Origin: Rhizobiaceae bacterium
Lineage (GTDB): Bacteria; Pseudomonadota; Alphaproteobacteria; Rhizobiales; Rhizobiaceae
Assembly (NCBI GenBank): GCA_028279875.1
Contig: JANQMU010000082.1
Location: 1 to 64,000 of the forward strand
DNA length: 64,000 nucleotides
Direction: 5' to 3'
The notes under the pieces were generated by a model that was not told the origin of the DNA, did no database searches, and saw only the letters and a program-made list of their open reading frames with translations. Of this stretch, positions 36,961-48,125 are shown in pieces. A program made the position numbers and the translations under genes. Each line of letters opens with the position of its first letter. The stretch's first letter is position 1.

Positions 36961-38331
36961 ATGGGCGAGCCGCGCCTGGTCTTGTACAACACGCTGACAC
37001 GCATGAAGGAAGATTTCCGTCCGATCGACCCGGACAATGTGCGCATGTATGTCTGCGGGCCGACCGTCTATGATTTCGCCCATATCGGCAATGCCCGCCC
37101 GGCGATTGTCTTCGATGTGCTGTTTCGCCTGCTGCGCCACCTCTATGGCGAGGCCCATGTCACCTATGTGCGCAACATCACCGATGTCGACGACAAGATC
37201 AACGCCCGCGCCGCACGCGATCATCCCGGCATGAACCTCAATGAGGCCATTGCGCTGGTCACCGGTAAGACCACGGATCAGTACCATGCCGACACAAGGG
37301 CGCTGGGCTGCCTAGAGCCGACCATTGAACCGCGCGCCACGGACAATATTGCGCAGATGCGTGACATGATCCAGGCGCTGGTCAACAAGGGGCACGCCTA
37401 TGAGGCGGGCGGCGAAGTGTTGTTCGATGTTACCTCGATGCCCGGCTATGGCGCGCTGTCCAACCGCAAGCTGGACGAGCAACAGGCCGGTGCCCGGGTC
37501 GCCGTCGAAGAACACAAGAAAAATCCGGGCGATTTCGTGCTCTGGAAACAGTCTTCAGGCGATGAGCCGGGCTGGCCTTCGCCCTGGGGCGTGGGCCGGC
37601 CCGGCTGGCATCTGGAGTGCTCGGCCATGAGCGCGCGCTATCTCGGCCAGGAGTTCGATATCCATGGCGGCGGGCTCGACCTCATTTTCCCGCATCATGA
37701 AAACGAGATTGCCCAGTCCTGCTGCGCCCATGGCACGCAGAAGATGGCCAATGTCTGGATGCATAACGGCTTTCTCCAGGTGGAGGGCCAGAAAATGTCG
37801 AAGAGCCTCGGCAATTTCATCACCATCCACGAGTTGCTGGCGACCGACAAGTTCGGCGGTCGGGCCTGGCCGGGCGAGGTTCTGCGACTCGCCATGCTGA
37901 TGACCCATTACCGGGACCCGATCGATTTCAGCCGACGCAAACTGGAGGAGGCCGAGCGCCTGCTGGCGAAATTCGCGCGCAAGGCGGCGGGCGCGAAAGC
38001 CGCGGGCCCGGTCGATGCCGAATGCGTGGAAATCCTGTGCGACGACCTGAATGTTTCCGGCGCCCTGGCCCGCATCAATGCGCTGGATGGCGATACGCTC
38101 GCATCGACCCTGGATCTGCTCGGCTTCTCGCACTATCGGATGAAGAAGGCGGCCGGGGTCGACGAGTCGATGATCGCCGAGCGCATCGAAGCACGCCTTG
38201 CGCTGATCGGCGAAAAAAACTGGGCCGAGGCCGATGCCATCCGCGATGAACTCGCCGCGCTGGGCGTCCAGTTGAAGGATGGAAAGGACCCGGTGTCCGG
38301 TGAGAGGGTTACCGACTGGGAAATGCGATGA
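36961..38331 (+). CDS. cysS: Cysteinyl-tRNA synthetase
   Basis: A 456-residue class I aminoacyl-tRNA synthetase that charges tRNA-Cys. HIGN is at residues 41-44, the KMSKS loop near 278-282, and zinc ligands include C32 (YVCGPT), the cysteine in HLECSAMS and the HHENEIAQS block. Length is normal. cimA follows after 42 bases in the same direction. Confidence 0.97.
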   Translation: MGEPRLVLYNTLTRMKEDFRPIDPDNVRMYVCGPTVYDFAHIGNARPAIVFDVLFRLLRHLYGEAHVTYVRNITDVDDKINARAARDHPGMNLNEAIALVTGKTTDQYHADTRALGCLEPTIEPRATDNIAQMRDMIQALVNKGHAYEAGGEVLFDVTSMPGYGALSNRKLDEQQAGARVAVEEHKKNPGDFVLWKQSSGDEPGWPSPWGVGRPGWHLECSAMSARYLGQEFDIHGGGLDLIFPHHENEIAQSCCAHGTQKMANVWMHNGFLQVEGQKMSKSLGNFITIHELLATDKFGGRAWPGEVLRLAMLMTHYRDPIDFSRRKLEEAERLLAKFARKAAGAKAAGPVDAECVEILCDDLNVSGALARINALDGDTLASTLDLLGFSHYRMKKAAGVDESMIAERIEARLALIGEKNWAEADAIRDELAALGVQLKDGKDPVSGERVTDWEMR

Positions 38332-38373
38332 TGGAAAGCAGCCAGAACTTGTATGATGCGCCGGATCGGTCCG

Positions 38374-39975
38374 ATGGCTGATTCGCGCGAAAAGATCTAT
38401 CTCTTCGACACGACGCTGCGCGACGGCCAACAGACACCGGGCATCGATTTCGGCGTTGAAGACAAGATCGCGATCGCCAAATTGCTGGACGATTTCGGCA
38501 TCGACTATGTCGAGGGCGGATATCCGGGCGCCAATCCCACCGACACGGCCTTCTTCGAGAAGAACCGCATGCAGTCCGCGGCGTTTGTGGCTTTCGGCAT
38601 GACGAAACGACCCGGTGTTTCGGCGTCCAATGATCCGGGCGTCGCGGCACTGGTTCAGTCGCAAAGCGATGCGGTCTGTTTTGTCGCCAAGAGCTGGGAC
38701 TACCACGTGTCGGTCGCGCTCGGGATCACCAATGAGGAAAATCTGGAGGGCATCCGCGCCTCCGTCGAGCACACCTGTGCCGCCGGCAAGGAGACCATGC
38801 TCGACTGCGAACATTTCTTCGACGGCTACAAGGCCAATCCCGACTATGCCGTCGCCTGTGTGAAGGCGGCCTATGAAGCAGGTGCGCGCTGGGTGATCCT
38901 GTGCGACACCAATGGCGGCACGCAGCCGGCGGAGATCTCGGACATCGTCAAATCCGTTATCGCGTCGGGCATTCCCGGTGACCATCTGGGCATCCATACC
39001 CACAACGATACCGGCCAGGCCGTCGCCAATTCGCTGGCGGCGGTGGAGGCTGGCGTGCGCCATATTCAGGGAACCCTGAACGGGATCGGCGAGCGCTGCG
39101 GCAATGCCGATCTGATCACGCTCATCCCGACCCTTGTCCTCAAACCGCTGTGGAACGAGCGTTTCGTTACCGCCATCGACCAGCAGCAACTGGTTGGCCT
39201 GTCGCGGCTCTCGCACAGTTTCGACGAACTGCTCAACCGACCGCCGGAGGCGCAGAACCCCTATGTCGGCGCATCGGCCTTTGCCACCAAAGCCGGCATC
39301 CATGCGTCGGCCCTGCTCAAGGACCCGCGCACCTATGAGCATGTGCCGCCGGAAGCGGTCGGCAATTCACGCCGGGTGATGGTGTCCGATCAGGGCGGAA
39401 AGTCCAATTTTATCAATGAGCTGTCCCGGCGTGGCATCGAGGTGTCCAAGGACGATCCGAAGCTCGACCGGCTGATTGCCATCGTCAAGGAGCAGGAGGC
39501 GACCGGCTATGCCTATGAGGGCGCGGATGCCAGTTTCGAACTGCTGGCGCGCCGCGTTCTGGGGCGCGTTCCGGATTTCTTCAAGGTTGACAGCTATCGG
39601 GTCATGGTCGAACGCCGTTTTGATGCCGTCGGCAATCTCAAGACAGTGACGGAAGCCATCGTCAAGGTGGAGATCGACGGCGAGAAGAAAATGTCGGTCG
39701 CCGAAGGCCATGGCCCGGTCAACGCTCTCGACATCGCCCTTCGCAAGGACCTTGGAAAGTACCAGAGGGAGATCGAGGATCTTGAACTGACCGATTACAA
39801 GGTCCGCATTCTCAATGGTGGAACGGAGGCGATCACCCGGGTGCTGATCGAATCGCGTGACAGCACCAGCGAGCGCTGGTGGACGGTTGGGGTTTCGGAC
39901 AACATCATCGACGCGTCATTCCAGGCGATGATGGATTCGGTGACCTATAAGCTGATCAAGGGGCGAACTGTATGA
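38374..39975 (+). CDS. cimA: Citramalate synthase
   Basis: A 533-residue acyltransferase that joins pyruvate and acetyl-CoA to (R)-citramalate, a threonine-independent entry to isoleucine synthesis. The N-terminal FDTTLRDGQQTPGI holds the metal/substrate motif of the HMGL/IPMS family; HTHNDTGQAVANS and the GIGERCGNADL block follow, and the C-terminal LeuA-type regulatory domain covers about residues 400-533. Neither ATG 38374 nor ATG 38353 has a good ribosome binding site; 38374 fits homologs slightly better. It could be 2-isopropylmalate synthase-like, but the length and GQQTPG motif favour CimA. Confidence 0.9.
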   Translation: MADSREKIYLFDTTLRDGQQTPGIDFGVEDKIAIAKLLDDFGIDYVEGGYPGANPTDTAFFEKNRMQSAAFVAFGMTKRPGVSASNDPGVAALVQSQSDAVCFVAKSWDYHVSVALGITNEENLEGIRASVEHTCAAGKETMLDCEHFFDGYKANPDYAVACVKAAYEAGARWVILCDTNGGTQPAEISDIVKSVIASGIPGDHLGIHTHNDTGQAVANSLAAVEAGVRHIQGTLNGIGERCGNADLITLIPTLVLKPLWNERFVTAIDQQQLVGLSRLSHSFDELLNRPPEAQNPYVGASAFATKAGIHASALLKDPRTYEHVPPEAVGNSRRVMVSDQGGKSNFINELSRRGIEVSKDDPKLDRLIAIVKEQEATGYAYEGADASFELLARRVLGRVPDFFKVDSYRVMVERRFDAVGNLKTVTEAIVKVEIDGEKKMSVAEGHGPVNALDIALRKDLGKYQREIEDLELTDYKVRILNGGTEAITRVLIESRDSTSERWWTVGVSDNIIDASFQAMMDSVTYKLIKGRTV

Positions 39976-40111
39976 ATACGGGAAGGGTGGTTTTCCTGCC
40001 CGGTTGAACCTGGAAAACTGTTCCGGAGTATAAGGCTCCGCTTTAACCATCGGCTTCAACGGATTCAAAAGAATCGCTTTTTGCCGGGTCTGCTGAACGG
40101 CCGCAAGCGAC

Positions 40112-41023
40112 ATGGACATGACGGGTGACATAACGGACAGAACGGCATTTCGGGGCTTCGCTTTCGCCCTCAGCGCCTATACGTTGTGGGGGCTGACGCC
40201 GATCTATATGAGAGCCATGGCGCATATTCCGGCGGTCGAGATCGTCGCTTTCCGCGGTCTTTTCTCGGTGCCGATCGCCGGCTGCATCCTGCTTTGGCTC
40301 GGACGGACCGGCGATCTGAAAAGCGCGTTCCGACAGCCCGGCACGTTGCTGATCCTGGCCGTCACCGCCACGCTGATCTCCATCAACTGGGGCGTCTATA
40401 CCTGGGCGGTGGCCGTCGGCCGCACCGTGGAAACGGCGCTCGGCTACTATATCAATCCGCTCGTCAATATCGTCCTCGGAGCCCTGTTTCTGGGGGAACG
40501 TTTCAACCGGTCGCAACTGGTCGCCATCGCCCTGGCCGTTGCTGCTGTGTTGTTGCTGACCGTTCACGCCGGCGGGTTGCCCTGGGTGTCCCTGTGCCTC
40601 GCCTTCAGTTTCGGGATGTACGGATATCTGCGCAAGATTGTTCCGGTCGGCCCGTCCCAGGGGTTTTTCATCGAAGTAGTGCTGTTGAGTGCCCCGTGCC
40701 TGGCGGTGCTCACTATCTGGTTCCCGACCGGTGAAAACCACTTCATGGCCGGTAATCTTTCGGACACGCTGCTGCTGCTGGCCGCCGGACCCGCGACGGC
40801 GATACCGCTGATCCTGTTTGCGACCGGCGCCAGGCTGCTACGCTATTCGACCTTGGGCCTGATGCAGTATCTGGCACCGACGATCATGTTCGTCATCGCG
40901 GTTTTCATCTTCCGGGAACCGTTTTCGCTGGTCCAGCTTGCCGCCTTCTGCCTCATCTGGACGGCGCTCGCGATCTATAGCTGGTCGACGCTTCACGAGG
41001 CCCGGGCAAACGCCACGCCGTAA
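40112..41023 (+). CDS. rarD: EamA family transporter RarD
   Basis: A 303-residue drug/metabolite transporter with about ten membrane segments. RarD-specific stretches include AYTLWGLTPIYMRAM near residue 20, the NWGVYTWAVAVGRTVETALGYYINPL-type block (about 93-117) and the LQYLAPTIMFVI-like segment near 250. The transported compound is not known. The last stop codon faces the GDPD gene, with a hairpin between the two. Confidence 0.9.
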   Translation: MDMTGDITDRTAFRGFAFALSAYTLWGLTPIYMRAMAHIPAVEIVAFRGLFSVPIAGCILLWLGRTGDLKSAFRQPGTLLILAVTATLISINWGVYTWAVAVGRTVETALGYYINPLVNIVLGALFLGERFNRSQLVAIALAVAAVLLLTVHAGGLPWVSLCLAFSFGMYGYLRKIVPVGPSQGFFIEVVLLSAPCLAVLTIWFPTGENHFMAGNLSDTLLLLAAGPATAIPLILFATGARLLRYSTLGLMQYLAPTIMFVIAVFIFREPFSLVQLAAFCLIWTALAIYSWSTLHEARANATP

Positions 41024-41028
41024 CGGCA

Positions 41029-41046
41029 GGCCGCCCGAAGGCGGCC
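41029..41046. terminator. Hairpin between convergent rarD and GDPD genes
   Basis: GGCCGCC (41029-41035), loop CGAA, GGCGGCC (41040-41046): a perfect seven-base-pair stem. On the minus strand the loop reads TTCG, a stable tetraloop. It starts 6 bases after the rarD stop and 19 bases beyond the GDPD stop, so it can serve both. No T-run follows on either strand. Confidence 0.5.
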
Positions 41047-41064
41047 CGCCAAATCCTGCGCGAT

Positions 41065-42303
41065 CTATTTCAAGCCCATGCAGTTAGCGTAAAAGGTGGT
41101 CGTTGCCGGCCAGTCGGAAAAGACGCCGACTACACCGACATCCTTGGCCAGGACATCGAGCATGACAAGCGCATCGCCGTCATTGTCGGTGATGTCCTTG
41201 ATGCTCTGATAGTACCAGCCCCCTCCGCCGTCGAGCCGACCGGATCGCTCCAGCGTCCAGGTGATGAGATCCAGGCCGGCCGCCTTCGCGGCCCTGGCGT
41301 AAGCCGATGGTTCCGGTTTCCCGTCAACACCGACGCGCACCAGCATCCACATGGGCGGCGCAAGGTAGCGGATGCCGCTTTCGGCCAGCTCGTCCATGGA
41401 CGGCGTCCAGGTGGCCGGATTTTCCGGGTCGAGATCGGGATAGCGCCCGTCGAGATAAACCGCCTGCCGGCCAAATTCGGGTTCCTCTGAAATCCAGTAC
41501 AGGACGTCGCCGCGGTTGAAGGATTGCGCAAACACATCGGATGCCGGAACGCCAGCGGCCTTGTATTCGTCGATCATCTTCTGGGCGTATTTCTGCTGGG
41601 TGAAATCCCCGTCGAACGGCATGTCGACGGATGGCGACTTGAGTTCCGGCGTCATCTTGACGCCGAGTTCCTTGAACAGCGTGATCGACTCGGCGTGGGT
41701 CATCAGCGTGCCGCGACCGGCGTAAAGGTCCGTGCGCCAGCGCGCCGTGCCGTCCATGTAGTCCTCAACAGTGGTCGCCTTCGGGTTGGCAGCGTCCATC
41801 TTGCCGGTCAACTGGCGAAACTGCGAAAGCGTGATGTCCGACGTGCAGCACTTGGCGCTGGCATCCTTGCCGCTGGCCGGGTCGGCCGGCGTGAACGGCT
41901 CGCTGCATTGCGAGGCAATCTGTGGCATGGCGAGAATATTGGTGGTCGTATGCAGGTCACATTGCGCATGGCGGCAGACCAGTTCACGGTCCTTGGTGAA
42001 TGTGACGTCGCATTCGAGAATGCCGGCGCCCATCAATGCTCCGGCGCGATAGGATTCCTCGGTATGTTCCGGGAACTGCAGGGGCGCGCCACGGTGCCCG
42101 ATGGAAAAGTCCGATTTGAAAAACGGGCCTTTGCGGCACTGCTCAAGAGCCGTCTTGAGCTCACCATCGCTCATATCATGGACCAGGGCGAACGGCCTCG
42201 GCCCCAAATGCACCGTCTGCGCCTCATTGGCGGCCAGGGCGGGGCCTGTCACCGGGGGGATATTCAACAGGGCCAGAAAACCGATCAGCGTGACACGTTT
42301 CAT
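41065..42303 (-). CDS. Periplasmic glycerophosphodiester phosphodiesterase
   Basis: A 412-residue exported enzyme that hydrolyses glycerophosphodiesters to glycerol-3-phosphate and an alcohol. A signal peptide (residues 1-25) precedes a GDPD domain whose catalytic residues are H70-R71 (GHRGAP), E97 and D99 (LECDVTF) and H112. Six or more cysteines in the 56-175 region (for example CC in SAKCCTSD) suggest disulfides. GGAGAG precedes ATG 42303 by four bases. It lies 160 bases downstream of the LOG gene on the same strand. Confidence 0.88.
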   Translation of the reverse strand: MKRVTLIGFLALLNIPPVTGPALAANEAQTVHLGPRPFALVHDMSDGELKTALEQCRKGPFFKSDFSIGHRGAPLQFPEHTEESYRAGALMGAGILECDVTFTKDRELVCRHAQCDLHTTTNILAMPQIASQCSEPFTPADPASGKDASAKCCTSDITLSQFRQLTGKMDAANPKATTVEDYMDGTARWRTDLYAGRGTLMTHAESITLFKELGVKMTPELKSPSVDMPFDGDFTQQKYAQKMIDEYKAAGVPASDVFAQSFNRGDVLYWISEEPEFGRQAVYLDGRYPDLDPENPATWTPSMDELAESGIRYLAPPMWMLVRVGVDGKPEPSAYARAAKAAGLDLITWTLERSGRLDGGGGWYYQSIKDITDNDGDALVMLDVLAKDVGVVGVFSDWPATTTFYANCMGLK

Positions 42304-42463
42304 ACAACTCTCCAGAGCGTTGGATGCAATCGGCGCACGCGAACGCGGACCGTTATCCGGCAAGGTTCCGGCTCCCGGCCGCGACGGCATTCGCCTTCGC
42401 ATCGATTATGGAATGAATGTCAGTTACGGCGGCAGGCTAGCAACCCTGTGTAACAGTTTTATA

Positions 42464-43072
42464 TTACATCCTGTCGATGATGTCGGCGTCGCCGCCATTG
42501 CCGTCCGCCGTTTCCCAGGCGGCGAGGACAGCGGGGACAATTCCGCCCGGTTCGTCGATGACGAGCGGCTGTATCAGCTCCCGCGAATGCAGGAAACCCT
42601 CTTCGGCAATATGCTCCAGCAATTGCAGGAGTGGGTCCCAGAACCCGCCAATATTGGCCAGCACCATTGGCCGTCGATGCCGGCCAAGCTGTGCCCAGGT
42701 CATGATTTCGACGATTTCCTCAAGCGTGCCGATGCCGCCCGGCAGTGCGACGAAGGCACCGGATTTTTCGAACATCCTGTGCTTGCGCGTGTGCATGTCC
42801 GGCGTGACGATCAGTTCGTCGAAGGCGAGGCCCGGATTGTCCCCGGCTTCCCGGCTCTTCAGGAAGTCGGGAATGATACCGGTCACCAGGCCGCCGAACC
42901 GGATGGTTTCCTCCGCCACCGCCCCCATGATGCCGTGGGTGCCGCCGCCATAGACGAGCCGGATCCGGTTCTCGGCGAGGGACCGGCCAAGCTGCCGCCC
43001 TGCGGCCTCGTGTTCGGGGCGCTGCCCTGACTGGGAGCCGCAATAGACGCAGATGGAGCGATTCCGTGACAT
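42464..43072 (-). CDS. LOG family protein (TIGR00730)
   Basis: A 202-residue Rossmann-fold protein of the former lysine-decarboxylase-like group. The two signature elements are present: MHTRKHRM (residues 93-100) and PGGIGTLEE (111-119). Characterised members release the base from nucleoside 5'-monophosphates (cytokinin-activating LOG, AMP nucleosidase-like). ATG 43072 is used; the frame to 43144 has no similarity. It is divergent from the LysM protein gene. Confidence 0.92.
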   Translation of the reverse strand: MSRNRSICVYCGSQSGQRPEHEAAGRQLGRSLAENRIRLVYGGGTHGIMGAVAEETIRFGGLVTGIIPDFLKSREAGDNPGLAFDELIVTPDMHTRKHRMFEKSGAFVALPGGIGTLEEIVEIMTWAQLGRHRRPMVLANIGGFWDPLLQLLEHIAEEGFLHSRELIQPLVIDEPGGIVPAVLAAWETADGNGGDADIIDRM

Positions 43073-43313
43073 GAGATGAAAGAGCATGAGGCGGATGATC
43101 GCGTCAAGCATCCGGCGGGCCGGTCCGACCCGGCCAGTGCCCAAGCTCTCTGCCGGTCCCGCGCTTGTTCGGCCCTGTCAAAAGGTCTAGTTTGAACTGG
43201 TTTCGTGAGCCTGATGGGCAATTTGTTGTGCGGGCTTGGACCATTGAGGCGGATCAATGCTATCCGTTTGAAAGAAGAGTATCTTATCGGCGTTGCGGCG
43301 CCTGGAGTGTGGC

Positions 43314-45347
43314 ATGAAAAACAGGAAATCCCTTCTATGGGGCCTCGCCGGTCTGGCTGTTATCATCCTTCTGGGCGGCTATCTCTACAATGAGGACCAG
43401 AAGCGCCGGACAGCGCAAACCGAGGCGATAGAACGGGAGGAGGCCGACGCTTCGCAAAAGGCTGCGGAGGCCGAGAGTGCCGCCGCAGTATCGGAAGAAA
43501 CCGCAACTGAAGAGCCTGCCAAAGAAGCCGTTGAAACCACCGAAGCGCAGGAACAGACCGCGCCGAAGGCCGACACCGCGGCCGAGGAGGTCGTGGCCGA
43601 GAAGCCCGCGGCTGAGGAAACCGTTGCTGCGGAACCGGTGCCCGCACCGCAATTTGATCTGGTGCGGGTCGAACCGGATGGATCGACAATCATCGCCGGC
43701 AAGGCGAAGGCGGGAACGGTGGTCGAGGTGGTGACGGGCGATACGGTGCTGGCCCAGACCGAGGTCGGTCAATCGGGTGATTTTGCCGCCGTCTTCGAAG
43801 ATCCGCTGGACCCCGGCGACTATGAAATCGTGCTCCGGATCGTCGAGGATGGCGAAGTCGTTGCCCAATCGCAGGAGGTCGCGACCGTGAGCGTGCCGGA
43901 GGAAAGGCCCGAGGACCTGCTGGTCATCGTCACAAAACCGGGTGAAGCCAGCCGCATTCTGACCCAACCCAGCGCGGTGGAGACCGCATCTGCCGCGGCC
44001 GAACAGTCTGTGACGTCCTCCGCGGACGACAAGGCAGCCGAGGAAACCGGGACCGATGTCGCGGGCGCGGCCGACGATCAAACACCCGCTGCGTCCAGCG
44101 AAGCCGCTGCCGCGAAACCCGAAACGCCCGCTGCGGAAGAGGACGCGGTTCAGGTGAGCGACGCTGGTGACAGCGCATCGCCCGCGCCCGGCGAGGAGAA
44201 GATCGCCGAGGCAGAACCTGCGGATACGGCTGCTGCCGATGAAAAACAGGTTGCGGCGGTGGAAGCCGCCAAACCGGCAGCCACCTCCGAGACTGAAGCC
44301 CCGGCTGCTACCGCAAAGGTATCCGCACCGGACAGCAAGGACACTACGATCCCGACAGCCAATCTGCGTATCGACGCAGTGGAAATCGAAAAGGGGCGTG
44401 TGTTCGTGGCCGGCTCGGCGACGCCTGGAGCATCGGTCCGCGTCTACGCCGACGGAATTGCAATCGGCGACAGCAGGGTCAGCGCCAATGGCCGCTTCCT
44501 GGTCGAGGCCGAGCGCGACATCGCCGTCGGCCGGCATACGATTAGCGCCGATCTGATGATGCCCGGAAGCGACGCGACCACCATGCGCGTCGCCGTCCCG
44601 TTCGAGCGACCGCAAGGCGACAGCGTTGCAGCGGTCGCCGCGCCGGAGGCAAGCGGAACAACGGCACAGACGGCAAAAGTGGCTGATGCTGTGGGGAGCG
44701 ACGACGACGCAAGCCAGCCGCTGCAGACACCGGTGGCGGCGGATGCAGGGGAAAGCACAGTACCGGCCGATGGGACGCAGCAGGCGTCGCAGTCCGGGCA
44801 AGACGCAACGCCAACGGCTGGTGAGACGGCAATGGAGACCGCGGCTCGGGACGCGCCCGCCGACCCGGCCAGCAGCGGCAGCGAGTCGGAGCAGGATAAT
44901 GTCGCCGGGAGCAGCTCGGACCAGCAGAAAACAACCGGTGAGGCGACCGAGGTGGAAACAGCCGTCGCCGGAACGGCAGCCTCGGAAACCGGGAGAGTGA
45001 CCACAGAAGGCAGCCCGGCCGCCGGACAGAGTGAGGCGGCCGACAGCGCCCCGTCGCGGGACACGGAAATCGCCGCTGCCGACACCACGCCCCCGCCACC
45101 GCCAACCGTGGTCCAGGAGCCGCTTGAACCGAAGCAGGGTTCGGTGATCATTCGCCGCGGCGATACGCTGTGGCAGATTTCGAGGCGCGTCTATGGTCGC
45201 GGTGTCCGGTACACGACCATCTACCTCGCCAATTCCGACCAGATCACCAATCCCGACTTCATCGAACCCGGGCAGATATTCATGGTTCCCCAAGAGCCGC
45301 TGGACAACGCCGAACAGCTTCACCGGGACCGTATCAGGAGGCGTTAG
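43314..45347 (+). CDS. LysM domain envelope protein with Ala/Glu-rich linkers
   Basis: A 677-residue protein anchored by one membrane segment (about residues 8-25). Two Ig-like modules (about 113-196 and 350-432, both starting with a V/IxxDG or GRVFVAG strand) are separated by long stretches dominated by Ala, Glu, Thr and Ser. A single LysM domain lies at about 608-660 (VIIRRGDTLWQISRRVYG). It should span the periplasm and bind peptidoglycan. ATG 43314 has GGAG six bases upstream. It is followed by the Atm1-type exporter gene after a 102-base gap. Confidence 0.82.
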   Translation: MKNRKSLLWGLAGLAVIILLGGYLYNEDQKRRTAQTEAIEREEADASQKAAEAESAAAVSEETATEEPAKEAVETTEAQEQTAPKADTAAEEVVAEKPAAEETVAAEPVPAPQFDLVRVEPDGSTIIAGKAKAGTVVEVVTGDTVLAQTEVGQSGDFAAVFEDPLDPGDYEIVLRIVEDGEVVAQSQEVATVSVPEERPEDLLVIVTKPGEASRILTQPSAVETASAAAEQSVTSSADDKAAEETGTDVAGAADDQTPAASSEAAAAKPETPAAEEDAVQVSDAGDSASPAPGEEKIAEAEPADTAAADEKQVAAVEAAKPAATSETEAPAATAKVSAPDSKDTTIPTANLRIDAVEIEKGRVFVAGSATPGASVRVYADGIAIGDSRVSANGRFLVEAERDIAVGRHTISADLMMPGSDATTMRVAVPFERPQGDSVAAVAAPEASGTTAQTAKVADAVGSDDDASQPLQTPVAADAGESTVPADGTQQASQSGQDATPTAGETAMETAARDAPADPASSGSESEQDNVAGSSSDQQKTTGEATEVETAVAGTAASETGRVTTEGSPAAGQSEAADSAPSRDTEIAAADTTPPPPPTVVQEPLEPKQGSVIIRRGDTLWQISRRVYGRGVRYTTIYLANSDQITNPDFIEPGQIFMVPQEPLDNAEQLHRDRIRRR

Positions 45348-45449
45348 GAACCGATTGGTTCCTTGACCGCGCCGCCAACATGCCTATGTATTGATCGCGG
45401 CCGCGAATCCGTGTGATCGCCCTTTGCCGCTGCCATTCGAGAGGCCTTC

Positions 45450-47336
45450 TTGTCCGAGCCCAGGAAAACGATTGCGTCCGACACGGGCAATCCGCTGCAC
45501 ACATTGCGCAATCTGTGGCCCTTCATGTGGCCGGTCGACCGCGCCGACCTGAAGCGGCGGGTGATCTGGGCTGCCCTGTTTCTTGTCGCCGCCAAGCTGG
45601 CGCAGGTGATCGTGCCCTATTTTTTCAAATGGGCGACCGACGCGCTCGACGGCAAACATGACGGGCTGCAATTCCTGCCGGCCGTGCTGATCGCTCCGGT
45701 GATGCTGGTTCTGGCCTATAATGTGGCGCGGGTAGTGCAACTCGGCCTGAACCAGTTGCGCGATGCCCTGTTCGCCAGGGTTGGGCAGCACGCCGTGCAC
45801 CAACTGGCCTACAAAACCTTCGTGCATATCCACCAGCTGTCGCTTCGGTTCCATCTGGAGCGGCGCACCGGCGGTCTGTCACGGATCATCGAAAGAGGCG
45901 TGAAGGGGATCGAATCGATCGTTCGCTTCACGATCCTCAACACGCTGCCGACCCTGCTGGAATTCGCACTGGTGGCGATCATCTTCGGCTTCACCTACGG
46001 CCTGTCCTATGTCGCCGTCACGGCAGTGGTCATCTGGCTATATATCTGGTTCACCGTGCGCGCCAGCGACTGGCGCATCGCCATCCGGCGCGACATGAAT
46101 GCATCGGACACGGACGCCAACACCAAGGCGGTGGATTCGCTGCTGAATTTCGAGACGGTCAAATATTTCAACAACGAAGCGATGGAGGCCAGGCGTTACG
46201 ACGATTCGATGGAACGGTATGAACATGCCGCGACCCGCATCTGGACATCGCTCGGCTGGCTGAACCTGGGCCAGGGTGTCATCTTCGGGGCCGGGATGGC
46301 CATCATGATGGTCATGTCCGCCATGGCGGTGCAGCGCGGCGAGCAGACGATCGGTGATTTCGTCTTCATCAACGCCATGCTGATGCAGCTCTCGATCCCT
46401 TTGAACTTCATCGGCTTCGTCTATCGCGAAATCCGTCAGGGTCTGACCGATATCGAACAGATGTTCGATCTGCTCGACGTCAATCCCGAAGTGACCGACA
46501 AGCCCGATGCGGTGCCGCTGGAAGACACCAAGGGCTCCATCCGCTTTGAGGATGTGCATTTTCGCTACGAAACGGACCGGCCGATCCTGCACGGCATCAG
46601 CTTCGAGGTGCCCTTCGGAAAAACGGTCGCCGTCGTCGGACCGTCGGGCGCCGGCAAGTCGACCATCTCCCGCCTGATCTTCAGGTTTTACGATATTCAG
46701 GAGGGCGCGATCCTCATCAACGGTCAGGATATTCGCGACGTCACGCAGCAATCCCTGCGCAGAGCGATCGGCATGGTGCCGCAGGATACGGTGCTGTTTA
46801 ACGATACGCTCGCCTACAACATCCGCTACGGCCGGGTTGATGCATCGGATGAAGAGGTCATGCAGGCCGCCGAAATGGCGCAGATCGGCGATTTCATTCG
46901 CGGTCTGCCAGACGGTCTCGACACCATGGTCGGCGAGCGCGGCCTGAAACTCTCCGGCGGCGAAAAGCAGCGGGTTGCGATCGCCCGGACAATCCTCAAG
47001 GCCCCGCCGATCCTGATTCTCGACGAGGCGACATCGGCGCTCGACACGGCAACCGAGCAGGAAATCCAGGCAGCGCTGGACTATGTCAGCCGCGGCCGCA
47101 CCACATTGGTGATCGCGCACCGGCTTTCGACGGTGATTACCGCCGATGAAATCATCGTGCTGCAGGACGGGATGATCGCCGAGCGCGGCACCCACCGCAA
47201 GCTGCTGGCCAAAAAGGGGCTTTATCAGGCGATGTGGGATCGCCAGCGCGAAGCCCAGGAAACCGAGGAAAAGCTCAAGGACTTCCGCGAACACGACGAA
47301 TTGGGCGTCGTGGTCCGCAAACCGCCGCCGGTCTGA
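45450..47336 (+). CDS. ABC exporter, Atm1/HMT1 type
   Basis: A 628-residue half-transporter: six membrane helices in residues 30-310 and a C-terminal ATPase. Walker [11 protein letters not shown]-loop [10 protein letters not shown], signature [16 protein letters not shown], Walker [13 protein letters not shown] and the H-loop HRLST are all intact. The segment [19 protein letters not shown] is characteristic of the Atm1/ABCB7 clade, which exports glutathione-linked sulfur compounds or heavy metals. The start is TTG 45450, with GAGAGG six bases upstream; no in-frame ATG precedes the conserved sequence. Confidence 0.9.
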   Translation: MSEPRKTIASDTGNPLHTLRNLWPFMWPVDRADLKRRVIWAALFLVAAKLAQVIVPYFFKWATDALDGKHDGLQFLPAVLIAPVMLVLAYNVARVVQLGLNQLRDALFARVGQHAVHQLAYKTFVHIHQLSLRFHLERRTGGLSRIIERGVKGIESIVRFTILNTLPTLLEFALVAIIFGFTYGLSYVAVTAVVIWLYIWFTVRASDWRIAIRRDMNASDTDANTKAVDSLLNFETVKYFNNEAMEARRYDDSMERYEHAATRIWTSLGWLNLGQGVIFGAGMAIMMVMSAMAVQRGEQTIGDFVFINAMLMQLSIPLNFIGFVYREIRQGLTDIEQMFDLLDVNPEVTDKPDAVPLEDTKGSIRFEDVHFRYETDRPILHGISFEVPFGKTVAVVGPSGAGKSTISRLIFRFYDIQEGAILINGQDIRDVTQQSLRRAIGMVPQDTVLFNDTLAYNIRYGRVDASDEEVMQAAEMAQIGDFIRGLPDGLDTMVGERGLKLSGGEKQRVAIARTILKAPPILILDEATSALDTATEQEIQAALDYVSRGRTTLVIAHRLSTVITADEIIVLQDGMIAERGTHRKLLAKKGLYQAMWDRQREAQETEEKLKDFREHDELGVVVRKPPPV

Positions 47337-47418
47337 TCGTTCCGTCGCGCGACCGGGCAGGGGTCTTCGGTGCATTTGCACATTGCCGCTGGACGAATTT
47401 CCCATTAGGAGTTGGCAG

Positions 47419-48117
47419 ATGAACCTGATTGACTCGATTTCCGACACGCTGGTGCCCGTTCACAAGGAGGGCTACAAATTCGTCCTGGCATTCCTGGTCG
47501 GGTCACTGGTCCTTGGCTGGGTCTGGGATCCGCTGTTCTGGGTCGGACTGCTGCTGACCGCCTGGTGCGCTTATTTCTTTCGCGATCCGGAGCGGTCGAC
47601 ACCCCTTGACGATGATCTGGTGATCAGCCCCGCCGACGGCCGTGTCACGGGGGTCGTCCAGATGCCGCCGCCTGCGGAACTCGATCTGGGTGACGATGAA
47701 ATGCTGCGGATTTCGGTGTTCATGAATGTCTTGAACTGCCACATCAACCGCGCGCCGGTCGGCGGGAAAGTGACACAGGTGGTCTACAAGTCCGGCAGTT
47801 TTCTCAATGCCGAGCTCGACAAGGCGAGCGAGGAGAACGAGCGAAACGGGCTCGTCATCGACGGTCCGCATGGCGCTGTCGGCGTCGTTCAGATCGCCGG
47901 TCTCGTCGCCCGCCGGATCCTGTGCTGGACGAAACCGCATGATCAGGTCGAGGCGGGAGAACGGTTTGGCCTCATCCGTTTCGGTTCCCGTCTCGATGTG
48001 TTCCTGCCGCCGGCGGCAACGCCCCGCGTCACGGTCGGCCAGACCGCGATCGCCGGCGAAACGGTTCTGGCCGAATTCGGTTCGTCCAAGGGCAAGACCG
48101 CCTCCCGAAGAGACTAG
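47419..48117 (+). CDS. psd: Phosphatidylserine decarboxylase
   Basis: A 232-residue membrane-associated enzyme producing phosphatidylethanolamine. It belongs to the short type (no long N-terminal extension). The self-cleavage site is G189-S190 in RFGSRLDVF, where the serine becomes the pyruvoyl group; the D73 region (SPADGRV) and H108 (NCHINRAP) are also conserved. An N-terminal hydrophobic region (about 20-50) anchors it. AGGAG precedes the start. pssA follows after 8 bases, coupling the two enzymes of the PE pathway. Confidence 0.95.
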   Translation: MNLIDSISDTLVPVHKEGYKFVLAFLVGSLVLGWVWDPLFWVGLLLTAWCAYFFRDPERSTPLDDDLVISPADGRVTGVVQMPPPAELDLGDDEMLRISVFMNVLNCHINRAPVGGKVTQVVYKSGSFLNAELDKASEENERNGLVIDGPHGAVGVVQIAGLVARRILCWTKPHDQVEAGERFGLIRFGSRLDVFLPPAATPRVTVGQTAIAGETVLAEFGSSKGKTASRRD

Positions 48118-48125
48118 GTTTTTCG

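Noticed and set aside
37555..39342. 595-codon open frame antisense to cysS and cimA
   Set aside because: It spans two well-supported genes and their gap; no motif. Length alone is not evidence in this base composition.
43335..45323. 662-codon open frame antisense to the LysM gene
   Set aside because: Arises from the low-complexity Ala/Glu codons of the real gene read in reverse; no LysM-like or other domain on this strand.
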